From Vibrio splendidus (GTDB lineage: Bacteria > Pseudomonadota > Gammaproteobacteria > Enterobacterales > Vibrionaceae): a stretch of DNA of 64,000 nt. The DNA lies in assembly GCF_024347615.1 (NCBI RefSeq), contig NZ_AP025509.1, positions 1,860,001 to 1,924,000 of the forward strand, written 5' to 3'. A model generated the notes under the pieces. It did no database searches. It was given only the letters and a program-made list of their open reading frames with translations, and was not told the DNA's origin. Shown piece by piece: positions 54,466 through 63,748 of the stretch. A program made the position numbers and the translations under genes. Position 1 is the first letter of the stretch, and every line of letters starts with the position of its first letter.

Positions 54466-55452
54466 ATGAAGATTACAGCAGAACCCATTACTATCGCGAT
54501 GCAAACGGCTTTTCGCATCTCTCGTGGCAGCCGAACTGAGTGTCACGTTGTTCGTGTTTATATTGAACATGATGGCAAACAAGCTCAGGGAGAGTGCACC
54601 CCTTACCCACGATACGGCGAGTCATCGGAGTCTGTGTTAGCGCAAATCCAACAAGCGTCTAGTGCTCTTGAAGGTATGTTTGAGCGAGGCGTTACCGATC
54701 CGGCAGAGCTAAGAGAGCATCTTCAGTCTTTATTGACAGGAGGGGCAGCGCGAAATGCGGTCGATTGTGCGCTTTGGGAGCTTGAAGCCAAACAACATGA
54801 CCAGGTCTTCCCAAATAGCCTGTTTGAGTTACCGAATCAAATCGTGACAGCAATGACCGTCTCGATTGGCACTCCAGAAGCGATGGCGACTCAGGCTCGA
54901 GACTATGTCGCAAATGGAGCGAAACTCTTAAAAGTGAAGCTTGATGGAGAGCAAGTGATAGAGCGTGTTCGCGCGGTACGAGAAGCGGCGGCAGATGTTC
55001 AGATTGTACTGGATGCCAATGAAGCGTGGACAGGGCTGAATCTCGAAGAGTTGTTTAATCAACTAACAGAGTTTGATATTGCGATGATCGAACAACCTCT
55101 TCCACAGCAGCATGATGCGTCACTGGCACACATCAATCACCCGATCCCATTGTGTGCTGATGAAAGCTGTCATACCACTTCACAGCTCTCATCGCTGTTG
55201 GGTAAGTATGAAATGGTCAACATCAAACTCGATAAAACGGGTGGCTTGACTGAGGCATTAGTGATCGCAGAAGAAGCCCAAAGGCTCGGTTTTACTCTGA
55301 TGTCTGGTTGTATGCTTGGTACATCATTAGCGATGCGTGCAGCGCTGCCTATCGCCGTTCAATCTGAAATTGTCGACCTTGATGGCCCAGTCTTACTTGG
55401 CCAAGACGTTTCTCCTGCGCTGACTTATCGCGATGGGATGATTATTCTCTAA
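54466..55452 (+). CDS. dgcA: Enolase-superfamily epimerase DgcA (N-acetyl-D-glutamate racemase)
   Basis: This 328-residue protein has the dipeptide-epimerase-type active site: KVKLD (KxK acid/base pair), the metal ligands in VLDANEAW, IEQPLP and CADESCH, and MVNIKLDKTGGL (KxD) as the second acid/base lysine. It is expected to interconvert N-acyl-D- and L-glutamate, feeding L-glutamate metabolism. Without dgcN next door it would be read as an L-Ala-D/L-Glu epimerase, the main alternative. Confidence 0.85.
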   Translation: MKITAEPITIAMQTAFRISRGSRTECHVVRVYIEHDGKQAQGECTPYPRYGESSESVLAQIQQASSALEGMFERGVTDPAELREHLQSLLTGGAARNAVDCALWELEAKQHDQVFPNSLFELPNQIVTAMTVSIGTPEAMATQARDYVANGAKLLKVKLDGEQVIERVRAVREAAADVQIVLDANEAWTGLNLEELFNQLTEFDIAMIEQPLPQQHDASLAHINHPIPLCADESCHTTSQLSSLLGKYEMVNIKLDKTGGLTEALVIAEEAQRLGFTLMSGCMLGTSLAMRAALPIAVQSEIVDLDGPVLLGQDVSPALTYRDGMIIL

Positions 55453-55842
55453 GCTCGTTGAGCCTCGGTTAGTCGATGGACATGACATAAATGAAATCGC
55501 ATGAGTGAAAGCCTGTGCGATTTTTTAGATCTCTTGTCCTTAACTTGTTAAATAATCGAAAGTTTTTACTGCTTGATTGAGCGCGCTATTCGTATAATTT
55601 ACGGGCGTATTGATAAAGTAATCACGTTTCTGTCGGTGCGGTCACTTTCTATTATCGCAAAACAGACAGCTCAAGCTTTATAAAACAATTGTTATGATAT
55701 CTTATGTGAAATGTTAATGATTACTCTTCATTTAATAGCTTCACTAAAGCTATTCGATGCAAACCTAAGTAAGGCTCACACCCTAACTGATTGAATCATT
55801 GACAGTTCCTGTTGATTATTTGATGAGAAGAAGGTGGGGCGA
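55453..55842. other. Intergenic region upstream of sensor kinase gene
   Basis: No gene is visible in these 390 bases. I could not recognise promoter boxes or a Pho box with confidence. Confidence 0.4.
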
Positions 55843-57807
55843 GTGAGTAGTCATGTCTCCGAGGTTGTAGAAAATAAGGATAGTTTCGAGCGCCCGTTCT
55901 CGATCAAAATTCCACGTCGTAAGTGGTTTGGTTGGAAAGGTATTGAGCTGCGCTTGGTACTTGCGTTAGCCATGCTATCGATGACCACTATCTTCCTCTC
56001 GGTTGTCTCCAGCTTTACCTTCGATGATTTAAACCAACGTCTTGTTGAGCTAAAGGAGAGTGAAATCCCGGCCTTAGATAATGCCGCACGCCTAAATGAT
56101 ATGGTGCGAGTGATTATCACAACATCTTCTCAGCTCAGTGACGCTGAATCGAATTTAGAGCGTAAACAGGCGATGCTAAAAATCGAAGACGCTATTTCCG
56201 TGATGAATAGCGTTATGGTTCAGTTCCCGGACTATCACTCCTATTTTAAAGATCTTATCGCCCAAGTTAATAACAGCCTTAGCTTGTTGTATCAAAGTGA
56301 AATTGAGTCAGAACAGCTCAACCAAGAACTTCGTAATTTGCTCGAAGGTTTTTACCCGCTACTGCAACAAGCCAGTGATTCACTTGATAGCCTACCTGAG
56401 TCTGCCAAAGATCAAATCCAATACACACAGCTCAAGTCTCTGCTTTATTACCAATTAGGCTTGGTCGAAAAGCTGTATAACGACTCCAGTTTTAATGAAC
56501 TGGATTACACCAGTTTGCGATTAGAGCAGGTAGGGGAAGAGTGGTGGAAGCTCTGGGTCAGTGGTGATTTAAGAAGTAATTTTCCTCAATTAGATCATCA
56601 ACTCACGGTGATTTATAACCTTGCCTCAAGCGATAGCAGCTTATATGGGATGAAAAACAAAGCGCTCGATCATCTTTATCAAGAGCAATACTTTCTGCAA
56701 AACAGCCGTGAGCATTTGAACCAATTAACCGTGCAGATCGAAAGCAACACCAGCAAGGTGAATAGCAATATTGACCAATCGATTCAGCAGGCGCAGCAAT
56801 CTTTGCAATCTAACCAGCGTCTTTCTCTCTTCCTTTCTCTATTTAGCGTGTTGGCTGCCGCTGCTATTTCATGGTTCTACGTGCGTAAGAGCATTTTGGA
56901 AAGACTTTTACAGCTTAAAGACAACATGTTTGCGATTTCTACCGGCCATTTAGATACCGAAGTGTCCATTCGTGGCAAAGACGAAGTGACGCAAATGGCC
57001 AAGTACCTAAAGGTATTCCAAACCACGGCCAAAGTCGTTAAGCAAACCAACCGAAAATTAGAAGCTGAAGTGGAAGAGCGCACCCTAGCCGAAGCTAAGC
57101 TGCGAGTGACTCAAGATGAGTTAATCCAAGCCGGAAAATTGGCTGCATTGGGGCAACTCAGTGTCGGGATAACGCACGAGATTAATCAACCTCTGACGGC
57201 TGTGAATAGCCACGTTCGAAGTGCTCAGCTTTGGCTCGGTAAAAATAGACCAGACAGAGCACAAGAGAATCTTAAAAAGATCGAAGTCCTGCTAGAAAAG
57301 GTTGCTGCGATAACTCGTCACTTAAAAGCCTTCTCACGTAAGAGCGACGGCAAGATTGATAATGTGGAACTAGAGAAGGTGATTGGTGATGCGATTGATC
57401 TGTTTGAAACCAGACAGAGCCCAGTATCGATTCAGTATTCGCCCCAAAGCTACCAGATGGTTCGAGCCAACAGCATACGCTTGGAACAAGTACTGGTGAA
57501 CCTCATCAGTAATGCTCTGGATGCCATTGAGCATAAAGAGCAGCCTCAACTTAGTATTGCTACGCAAGAGCTTTCGAACACCATGCAGATTTTGGTAAAG
57601 GACAACGGGCTGGGTATACCTGAAGAAGATATCTCGTATTTGTTTGACCCATTTTATTCCAGCAAAACAACAGGTAAGGGGCTTGGGCTCGGTTTGTCTA
57701 TCGCATACAACATAATAAAAGACTTTGGTGGCTCGATTCACGTGGAATCGGTTGAACATCAAGGCACCACCTTTATCGTCACTCTACCAAAAGGCACAGG
57801 TTCATGA
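55843..57807 (+). CDS. Sensor histidine kinase, DctB/PgtB-like
   Basis: This protein of about 654 residues has a membrane segment near 30-50, a long, mostly helical periplasmic sensor of about 270 residues, a second segment near 330-350, HAMP, a coiled coil, a HisKA with the phosphorylated His in THEINQPLTAV and a HATPase with NALDAIEH, DNGLGIP and GKGLGLGL. AAGG upstream favours GTG 55843 over GTG 55834. It overlaps the response regulator gene by 4 bases. DctB senses dicarboxylates and PgtB phosphoglycerate; given the organophosphate neighbours a PgtB-like role is plausible. Confidence 0.87.
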   Translation: MSSHVSEVVENKDSFERPFSIKIPRRKWFGWKGIELRLVLALAMLSMTTIFLSVVSSFTFDDLNQRLVELKESEIPALDNAARLNDMVRVIITTSSQLSDAESNLERKQAMLKIEDAISVMNSVMVQFPDYHSYFKDLIAQVNNSLSLLYQSEIESEQLNQELRNLLEGFYPLLQQASDSLDSLPESAKDQIQYTQLKSLLYYQLGLVEKLYNDSSFNELDYTSLRLEQVGEEWWKLWVSGDLRSNFPQLDHQLTVIYNLASSDSSLYGMKNKALDHLYQEQYFLQNSREHLNQLTVQIESNTSKVNSNIDQSIQQAQQSLQSNQRLSLFLSLFSVLAAAAISWFYVRKSILERLLQLKDNMFAISTGHLDTEVSIRGKDEVTQMAKYLKVFQTTAKVVKQTNRKLEAEVEERTLAEAKLRVTQDELIQAGKLAALGQLSVGITHEINQPLTAVNSHVRSAQLWLGKNRPDRAQENLKKIEVLLEKVAAITRHLKAFSRKSDGKIDNVELEKVIGDAIDLFETRQSPVSIQYSPQSYQMVRANSIRLEQVLVNLISNALDAIEHKEQPQLSIATQELSNTMQILVKDNGLGIPEEDISYLFDPFYSSKTTGKGLGLGLSIAYNIIKDFGGSIHVESVEHQGTTFIVTLPKGTGS

Positions 57808-59156
57808 TTTCAGAAAAACACATAGTTCTTATCGACGATGAAATAGATGTCGTCGAAGCTGTGAGCGAAATGTTAGAGCTAGAAGGGTTTAGTGTCACCA
57901 CCTTTACTGATCCCAACCTTGGCTTAAAGTCGCTTAAAGCGAACAGTCAGTCGGTTGTGTTGTGTGACGTGCGCATGCCGAAAGTGGACGGTTTGACGTT
58001 GTTGAGCTCAATCCAACACCGTGCCCCGAATGTGCCCGTTTTATTAATGAGTGGCCATGGCGATATCCCAATGGCGATCGAAGCGATGAAGTTGGGCGCT
58101 TTTGACTTTCTGGAAAAACCGCTTAATTCGAGTGAGTTGGTGGAGAAGCTTGATTTGGCGATTACCCAATGTCAGCACAATTGCCCGTCAACCTCGGATG
58201 GCGATGAGCAAGAGGAGCTACCGATTGAATCTGTGGTTATTGGTCAATCAAAAGCGATGGATACGATACGTAAGCAAGTGCTCGCTTTGGCACATACCGG
58301 CGTCGATACCATCATCAATGGAGAAACGGGAACGGGCAAAGAGGTGATAGCTCAAGCTCTGCATCAATTCAGTCGTCGTAAGACTAAGCCATTTGTTGCG
58401 ATTAACTGTGGTGGCATGACTGAGAGCATTATCGAAAGTGAGTTGTTTGGCCATGAAGCGGGTTCGTTTACTAGCGCGAACAAGAAGCGTATTGGCAAAA
58501 TAGAACAAGCCAATGGCGGCACTCTGTTTCTCGATGAAATTGAGAGCATGCCGATTGCGGTACAAATAAAACTGCTGCGCGTGATTCAAGAGCGAATGAT
58601 TGAGCGTGTTGGTGGTAATGAGTTGATACCTGTCGACATCGTCGTGGTCGCAGCCAGTAAAGCCGATCTCGTGAGCTTGAGTGAGTCTGGGGAATTCAGA
58701 GCCGATCTCTTCTATCGATTGAACATTGCGAGCTTAAACCTTCCGGCACTGCGCCAACGAAAAGAAGACATTCAGGTGCTGTTTCGCCATTTTGTGATTC
58801 AAGCGAGCCACAAATATAAGACGCGCCCATCAACGATTTACCCTGAGCAGATACAGCAGCTATGTCGGCATGAATGGCCGGGTAACGTTCGTGAACTACG
58901 TAATGTCGCTGATCGATTTGTGTTGGGTATCGTCGGCGATGGCTTCGATCTTCAATCGCCAATTTGTGAAGCGTCCGGAGAAGATTTCGCTTTTGAAAAG
59001 CAGATGGAGCAGTACGAAAGGAATGTACTGACGGAGGCGCTAATAGAAAGCGCAGGTAACATTAACGAGGTATCAAGTAAGCTGAATTTACCGCGTAAAA
59101 CCCTTTATCGAAAAATGAAGAAACACCAATTAGATAAAGAGAGTTTCAAAGCCTAA
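57804..59156 (+). CDS. Sigma-54-dependent response regulator, DctD/PgtA-like
   Basis: This 450-residue protein has a receiver domain (Asp phospho-acceptor in VVLCDVRMPKVDG, about residue 55), an AAA+ domain with Walker A GETGTGKE, the sigma-54 contact ELFGHEAGSFTSA (GAFTGA-like, here with Ser) and Walker B GGTLFLDE, then a Fis-type helix-turn-helix at the end (NINEVSSKLNLPRKTLYRKM). It would activate a sigma-54 promoter; one such promoter lies 150 bases downstream at 59308. Cognate kinase is encoded just upstream with a 4-base overlap. Confidence 0.92.
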   Translation: MISEKHIVLIDDEIDVVEAVSEMLELEGFSVTTFTDPNLGLKSLKANSQSVVLCDVRMPKVDGLTLLSSIQHRAPNVPVLLMSGHGDIPMAIEAMKLGAFDFLEKPLNSSELVEKLDLAITQCQHNCPSTSDGDEQEELPIESVVIGQSKAMDTIRKQVLALAHTGVDTIINGETGTGKEVIAQALHQFSRRKTKPFVAINCGGMTESIIESELFGHEAGSFTSANKKRIGKIEQANGGTLFLDEIESMPIAVQIKLLRVIQERMIERVGGNELIPVDIVVVAASKADLVSLSESGEFRADLFYRLNIASLNLPALRQRKEDIQVLFRHFVIQASHKYKTRPSTIYPEQIQQLCRHEWPGNVRELRNVADRFVLGIVGDGFDLQSPICEASGEDFAFEKQMEQYERNVLTEALIESAGNINEVSSKLNLPRKTLYRKMKKHQLDKESFKA

Positions 59157-59178
59157 TTCGTTCAGGTGTTTGTTAAAT

Positions 59179-59227
59179 GGAAACCAAAGCCAAAAGCAAA
59201 ACCAAAAGCAAAGCCAAAAGAAAAAGC
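59179..59227 (+). repeat. A-rich degenerate repeat (AAAGCCAAAAGC type)
   Basis: Repeated AAAGCCAAAAGC and AAACCAAAAGC units fill this stretch, immediately after the regulator gene. It could be a low-complexity spacer or a bent-DNA region upstream of the sigma-54 promoter. Confidence 0.6.
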
Positions 59228-59307
59228 ATAAGACAACAATGACCCATTTGGTTTTTAGTCGAATGGCTAACTGTTTCAAGTGATTGTAATAAAAGAGCTT
59301 TAACATC

Positions 59308-59323
59308 TGGCATAAAGCGTGCA
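59308..59323 (+). promoter_or_regulatory. Sigma-54 (-24/-12) promoter candidate
   Basis: TGGCAT-N5-GTGCA keeps GG-N10-GC spacing and differs from consensus TGGCAC-N5-TTGCA at two positions. It faces the glycerophosphodiesterase gene, about 150 bases upstream of its ATG, and follows a sigma-54 activator gene. Confidence 0.7.
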
Positions 59324-59357
59324 ATCCCTACATTGTGGCGTCAGCCCACATGAGGTT

Positions 59358-59421
59358 ATTCGATGTTGAGTCAAAAAACATATGACGGCTATCTATATAT
59401 GACAGCTATCCAACACCGAAT
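59358..59421 (+). repeat. Leader repeats upstream of glycerophosphodiesterase gene
   Basis: ATTCGATGTTG at 59358 and CAACACCGAAT at 59411 are inverted with one mismatch. Between them TATGACGGCTATC and TATGACAGCTATC are direct repeats with a 17-base period. The region would be in the transcribed leader if the sigma-54 promoter is used. Confidence 0.6.
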
Positions 59422-59474
59422 GATCGAATAAAGGACATTAGAAAAATAATTGCTTGTTGCAAGGAGATACAAAC

Positions 59475-60695
59475 ATGAAGCAAATACTGAAAGGTTCGAT
59501 TGCTCTGATATTAGGCATGAGTTCAATAACGGCATGGGCCGCTGCAGAACCAGCAAACTTAGGACCTCGTCCCCTCTTTTTAGTCAACAATATGGATGAG
59601 AGCCCTTTGAAAACTAAGCTGTTGAGTTGCAGCGAAGGACCTTTTCATCGTAGTGATTTTTCTATTGGGCATCGCGGAGCTGCGATGCAGTTTCCTGAGC
59701 ACACTAAGGAATCCTATTTAGCGGCGATTCAAATGGGCGCAGGCGTCGTGGAATGTGATGTGACTTTCACCAAAGATAAGGCGTTGGTATGTCGTCACTC
59801 TCAAAGTGATCTGCACACCACAACCGATGTTTTGGCGCATCCAGATCTCGCTAAGAAGTGTTCAACACCGTTCACGCCAGCCAACCCGGCGACAGGCGAA
59901 GATGCGCAGGTTGAGTGCCGTACTTCTGATTTCACGCTGGCTGAGTTTAAGACGCTCAAAGGTAAAATGGATGGTGCGAACCCAAAAGCTACCACGGTTG
60001 AAGAGTACATGAACGGGACTCCAGGTTGGAGAACCGATCTTTACAGCCAAAGTGGAACATTGATGACGCACGCAGAAAGTGCAGTACTCTTTAAAGAGCA
60101 CGGCGTGAAGGTCACTCCTGAATTGAAATCAGCAGCGGTAGATATGCCTTTCAATGGATTTAGCCAAGAGATGTATGCGCAGAAGTTGGTGGATGAACTG
60201 AAAGAAGCGGGTTTCAAGCCTTCTGAGACTTACCTACAGTCATTCAACTTGGATGATGTGAAGTATTGGATCAATGAAACGCCGAAGTTCGGCAAACAAG
60301 CGGTTTATCTTGATGACCGTGTTTATGAGCAAACGGACTTTGTCGCGTCTGTTGAAAACATGAAAGAGCTACACGATGCGGGCGTGAATATCATCGCACC
60401 ACCTCTGTTTGCTTTGGTTGAACTTGATAAGAACAACGAATTAGTGGCGTCTAACTACGCGAAACTGGCTAAGGATGCAGACCTCGACATTATCGCATGG
60501 ACACTGGAACGTTCTGGCCCGCTAGCGCAAGGCGGTGGTTGGTATTACAAGAGCGTGAAAGATGGCATCAACAATGATGGCGATATGATGAAAATGCTTG
60601 ATGTGTTGGCACAAGATGTTGGTGTGATGGGCGTATTCAGCGATTGGCCTGCAACGGTAACTTATTACGCTAACTGCATGGACAGCGACGCATAG
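59475..60695 (+). CDS. Glycerophosphodiester phosphodiesterase, GlpQ-like, secreted
   Basis: This protein of about 406 residues has a signal peptide ([14 protein letters not shown], cleavage near AWA-AAE) and the GDPD core: [15 protein letters not shown] (catalytic His and Arg), VECDVTF and CRHSQSDL (second His). It would hydrolyse glycerophosphodiesters to glycerol 3-phosphate and an alcohol in the periplasm. AAGGAG 8 bases upstream makes ATG 59475 the start; the frame opens at 59454. Regulated by sigma-54 if the promoter at 59308 is real. A phosphonate-type importer follows. Confidence 0.9.
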   Translation: MKQILKGSIALILGMSSITAWAAAEPANLGPRPLFLVNNMDESPLKTKLLSCSEGPFHRSDFSIGHRGAAMQFPEHTKESYLAAIQMGAGVVECDVTFTKDKALVCRHSQSDLHTTTDVLAHPDLAKKCSTPFTPANPATGEDAQVECRTSDFTLAEFKTLKGKMDGANPKATTVEEYMNGTPGWRTDLYSQSGTLMTHAESAVLFKEHGVKVTPELKSAAVDMPFNGFSQEMYAQKLVDELKEAGFKPSETYLQSFNLDDVKYWINETPKFGKQAVYLDDRVYEQTDFVASVENMKELHDAGVNIIAPPLFALVELDKNNELVASNYAKLAKDADLDIIAWTLERSGPLAQGGGWYYKSVKDGINNDGDMMKMLDVLAQDVGVMGVFSDWPATVTYYANCMDSDA

Positions 60696-60786
60696 GCGAT
60701 TCTGAGAGCGCTGTTACGTCGCAAATTATAGCGTTTGTATAGAGAGCGCTTAGCCAAAGAATAATAAGAGAAAAAGCAGTGAACCA

Positions 60787-60809
60787 AAGAGCCTTCGGGC
60801 TCTTTTTTT
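60787..60809 (+). terminator. Terminator with TTCG tetraloop
   Basis: AAGAGCC-TTCG-GGCTCTT followed by TTTTT. It separates the phosphodiesterase from the importer, so the importer may need its own promoter or readthrough. Confidence 0.9.
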
Positions 60810-60826
60810 ACCACTGAAATCGGCGG

Positions 60827-60896
60827 GACAGAAATGACCCAAATGATTGGTTTTGAGTTGGACACGAATGACTCAAAAGATCTTGGTTAGTTTGAG
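60827..60896 (+). repeat. Imperfect direct repeat upstream of phnD-type gene
   Basis: GACAGAAATGACCCAAATGA at 60827 and GACACGAATGACTCAAAAGA at 60861 share most bases over about 28 positions, with a period of 34; both end in TTTGAG after a small insertion. Function is unknown. Confidence 0.55.
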
Positions 60897-60995
60897 GTTG
60901 TTTGTAAGCTGTTGAAATTTAGTAAATAAAAATATGGCACGAAGGCTGCAGTAGCTAAGGTGACTTTCAAAAATAAGTAAAAGTAAGGTTTGAAT

Positions 60996-62036
60996 ATGAA
61001 AATCAGTGTTAAAGGACTGTTAATCGCTAGCTCATTACTGCTTCCTTCAATGGCTATGGCAAGCGACTGCTCTAGCCGTGGTGTGTTAGACGATCGATAC
61101 TGTGATGAAAACCAAGATTTGGTGGCCGACTCACCAAAGAACCCAGATGAGTGGAATGACCCAAGTACGCTTGTGTTTACTTACACGCCAGTAGAAGACC
61201 CTGCGCTGTACAAAGATGCGTTTGCGGATTTCCAAGCTCACCTAAGTAAAATCACGGGTAAGCGAGTGATTTACTACACAGTTCACTCGAACTCTGCGCA
61301 AGTAGAAGCGATGCGTTCTGGTCGACTGCACGTTGCTGGTTTCTCTACGGGTCCAACAGGCTACGCAGTTAACTTAGCAGGTTACGTTCCAATTGCGGTG
61401 AAGGGCGATGAGTCTGGCTTCCAAGGCTACAACCTAATCACGATTGTGCGTAAAGACAGCGGCATTAACAAAATGTCTGATCTGAAAGGCAAAAAGGTTG
61501 CACACACTTCTGCATCTTCCAACTCTGGCAACCTAGCTCCACGTGCGTTATTCCCAGCGAAAGGTTTAGTGCCAGATGAAGATTACAAAGTGCTTTACTC
61601 AGGTAAGCATGACCAATCGATTCTAGGTGTCTTCAATGGAGATTATGACGCAGCACCTGTGGCATCGGACGTGTACGATCGTATGGTAGCAGCAGGTCGT
61701 GTTGACGATTCTGAACTGAAGATCATCTACCGTAGCCCACGTTTCCCAACGTCTGCGTTTGGCTATGCTTACAACCTAAAACCAGAGCTAGTTGAGAAGA
61801 TCAACGAGGCTTTCTTTAGTTACCGCTTTACACCAGAAATGAGCGCATCGTTTAAAGGTGCTGATCGTTTCTCTCCTATCAGCTACAAAGAAGAGTGGGA
61901 TGTGATTCGTGATATCGCCCACGCGACAGGTACGGCTTACACCAAAACTGGCCTGAAGAAGTTAGCTGAAAAAGATGCGGCTAAACGCGCAAAGAAAAAA
62001 GCCGCTGAGTTAGCAAAACAAGCAAACAACGGCTAG
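60996..62036 (+). CDS. Phosphonate-family ABC binding protein, PhnD-like
   Basis: This protein of about 346 residues has a signal peptide (MKISVKGLLIASSLLLPSMAMA) and a type 2 periplasmic-binding fold with PhnD-family landmarks: STGPTGYAVNLAGYVPI, KKVAHTSASSNSGNLAPRAL and GDYDAAPVASDVYDRM. The C-terminal tail is very lysine- and alanine-rich. PhnD-family proteins bind phosphonates, phosphite or phosphate esters. ATG 60996 has AAGG 8 bases upstream. Whether the ligand is a phosphonate or a GDPD product is open. Confidence 0.85.
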   Translation: MKISVKGLLIASSLLLPSMAMASDCSSRGVLDDRYCDENQDLVADSPKNPDEWNDPSTLVFTYTPVEDPALYKDAFADFQAHLSKITGKRVIYYTVHSNSAQVEAMRSGRLHVAGFSTGPTGYAVNLAGYVPIAVKGDESGFQGYNLITIVRKDSGINKMSDLKGKKVAHTSASSNSGNLAPRALFPAKGLVPDEDYKVLYSGKHDQSILGVFNGDYDAAPVASDVYDRMVAAGRVDDSELKIIYRSPRFPTSAFGYAYNLKPELVEKINEAFFSYRFTPEMSASFKGADRFSPISYKEEWDVIRDIAHATGTAYTKTGLKKLAEKDAAKRAKKKAAELAKQANNG

Positions 62037-62165
62037 TTCTTAGCTCTGTTGGAAGGCTAAGTTTTAGAAAGACTTAGCCCTTTAAAAACACCTACTTCAA
62101 CTAAATATCTATGCCCTCGCGGGTAGGGCATAGATCATTCGAAAATTCGCACAAGGAAATGCAGT

Positions 62166-62936
62166 ATGGCCGTAGCAAGCTATGAAGGAATAAAGATAAA
62201 CAACCTTTTCCACGAATACGTGGCAGGCAAGCCAATCCTTAAAGGCATTAATATTGATATCGATGAGCCAGGTATCATCGCGATTATCGGCCCATCCGGT
62301 ACAGGCAAAAGTACACTTCTGCGCTGTATCAACCGACTCAACGATCCAAGCCAAGGTGAGATCATCTTTGATGGCGCAGACCTGACTCAACTAAAAGGGC
62401 AAGCGCTACGCAAACAGCGCCGACATATCGGCATGGTGTTTCAAGAATATAACCTTGTCGAACGTTTAACGGTTATCGAGAACGTGTTGAGTGGCCGTTT
62501 GGGTTACATGACCGCTTGGAATGCATGGCGTCGTAACTACTCTGCGCAAGACCTAGCCAAAGCGTTTGAGTTACTTGAATTTGTTGGCCTGCAAGACTTT
62601 GCTAACCAACGTGCCGACAGTTTATCGGGCGGCCAAAGACAGCGTGTCGGTATCGCTCGCGCAGTAATGCAAGACCCATATATCTTATTGGCGGATGAAC
62701 CGACTTCATCACTCGACCCGAAAACCGCGGTTGAGATCATGGAGTTGATGGAGACATTCGCAGAACAGAAAAACATTCCCGTGTTGGTTAACATCCACGA
62801 TGTGAACTTAGCCAAGCGTTATGCCAAGCGCATCATTGGTATGTGTAATGGCAAAGTGCATTACGATGGCAGCCCTGAAGGTATTTCAGAAGAAGACCTA
62901 AAAATCATTTACGGGGGTGAGTCATGGCTGGATTAA
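62166..62936 (+). CDS. Phosphonate-family ABC importer ATPase, PhnC-like
   Basis: This 256-residue ATPase has Walker [10 protein letters not shown], the signature [15 protein letters not shown], Walker [14 protein letters not shown] and the switch [16 protein letters not shown]. Length and sequence are typical of PhnC. It overlaps the permease gene by 13 bases. It energises uptake by the PhnE proteins. Confidence 0.9.
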   Translation: MAVASYEGIKINNLFHEYVAGKPILKGINIDIDEPGIIAIIGPSGTGKSTLLRCINRLNDPSQGEIIFDGADLTQLKGQALRKQRRHIGMVFQEYNLVERLTVIENVLSGRLGYMTAWNAWRRNYSAQDLAKAFELLEFVGLQDFANQRADSLSGGQRQRVGIARAVMQDPYILLADEPTSSLDPKTAVEIMELMETFAEQKNIPVLVNIHDVNLAKRYAKRIIGMCNGKVHYDGSPEGISEEDLKIIYGGESWLD

Positions 62937-63748
62937 CCCCAAGTTCATCGCCAAGCGTACCGTCAAACCAGTCGCCAGCGAAGCATGAAAACCCGTTCAA
63001 AACCTCATGGACTAACCGAGCAATCATCGCTGCGATAGTTGCTTATCTGTTTTACAGTTTCTCGACGTTAGGACTGACTTTTGATCGTTTGGTGATCGGT
63101 TTTGGTGAAAGTGAGCGGTTACTATCAAGAATGTTTCCGCCTGATTTTTCGCGTACTAGCTTACTGCTGAGTGGATTAGCGGAAAGCTTACAAATTGCGA
63201 TTATCTCGAGCTTCTTTGGCATCGTTATTTCATTGTTTCTGGGCTTGTTAGCTGCGAGAAATATGATGCCTTCAATCGTATCGACGCCAATACGTTGTTT
63301 CATCGCACTATGTCGCTCTTTTCACCCGGTGATCATCGCAATCCTATTTGTGAAAGCGGTGGGCTTCGGTGCCCTTGCTGGGATCCTGACTTTGGTCTTC
63401 GCATCGATTGGTTTTATTGCCAAGCTTTTTGCAGAAGCGATTGAAGAGATCTCTTTTAAACCGGTTGAAGCGATTAAAGCAACCGGTGCCAGTTTTATCA
63501 GCGTCATTTTGTATGCGGTAATGCCTCAAGTATTTACTCGTTTTATTGGCTTTGCTAGCTACCAGTTGGATTCAAATCTACGTAACTCAACCATGGTTGG
63601 CATTGTGGGTGCAGGCGGCCTTGGCGGCACGTTATTTTCGGCATTCCAACGCTTTGACTACGACTTTGTCGCCGCTATTTTGATCACCATTATCGCATTG
63701 ATTCTTGTGGGTGAATTTCTTTCCAACATTGTTAGGAGAATCTTCTAA
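62924..63748 (+). CDS. Phosphonate-family ABC permease, PhnE-like (first)
   Basis: This 274-residue membrane protein has about six segments and the EAA-type loop [21 protein letters not shown], then [14 protein letters not shown]. Like many such systems it is paired with a second permease, whose ATG shares one base with this stop. The first 25 residues are polar and proline/serine-rich. Confidence 0.88.
   Translation: MAGLTPSSSPSVPSNQSPAKHENPFKTSWTNRAIIAAIVAYLFYSFSTLGLTFDRLVIGFGESERLLSRMFPPDFSRTSLLLSGLAESLQIAIISSFFGIVISLFLGLLAARNMMPSIVSTPIRCFIALCRSFHPVIIAILFVKAVGFGALAGILTLVFASIGFIAKLFAEAIEEISFKPVEAIKATGASFISVILYAVMPQVFTRFIGFASYQLDSNLRNSTMVGIVGAGGLGGTLFSAFQRFDYDFVAAILITIIALILVGEFLSNIVRRIF

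Larger units (their letters stand above)
60696..60995. other. Intergenic region between phosphodiesterase and phnD-type genes
   Basis: These 300 bases hold a terminator and an imperfect direct repeat (both listed separately). No promoter boxes are obvious. Confidence 0.5.

Noticed and set aside
59255..59300. Possible Pho box or DctD-type upstream site before the sigma-54 promoter
   Set aside because: Half-site matches were too weak and no clean inverted repeat could be seen.
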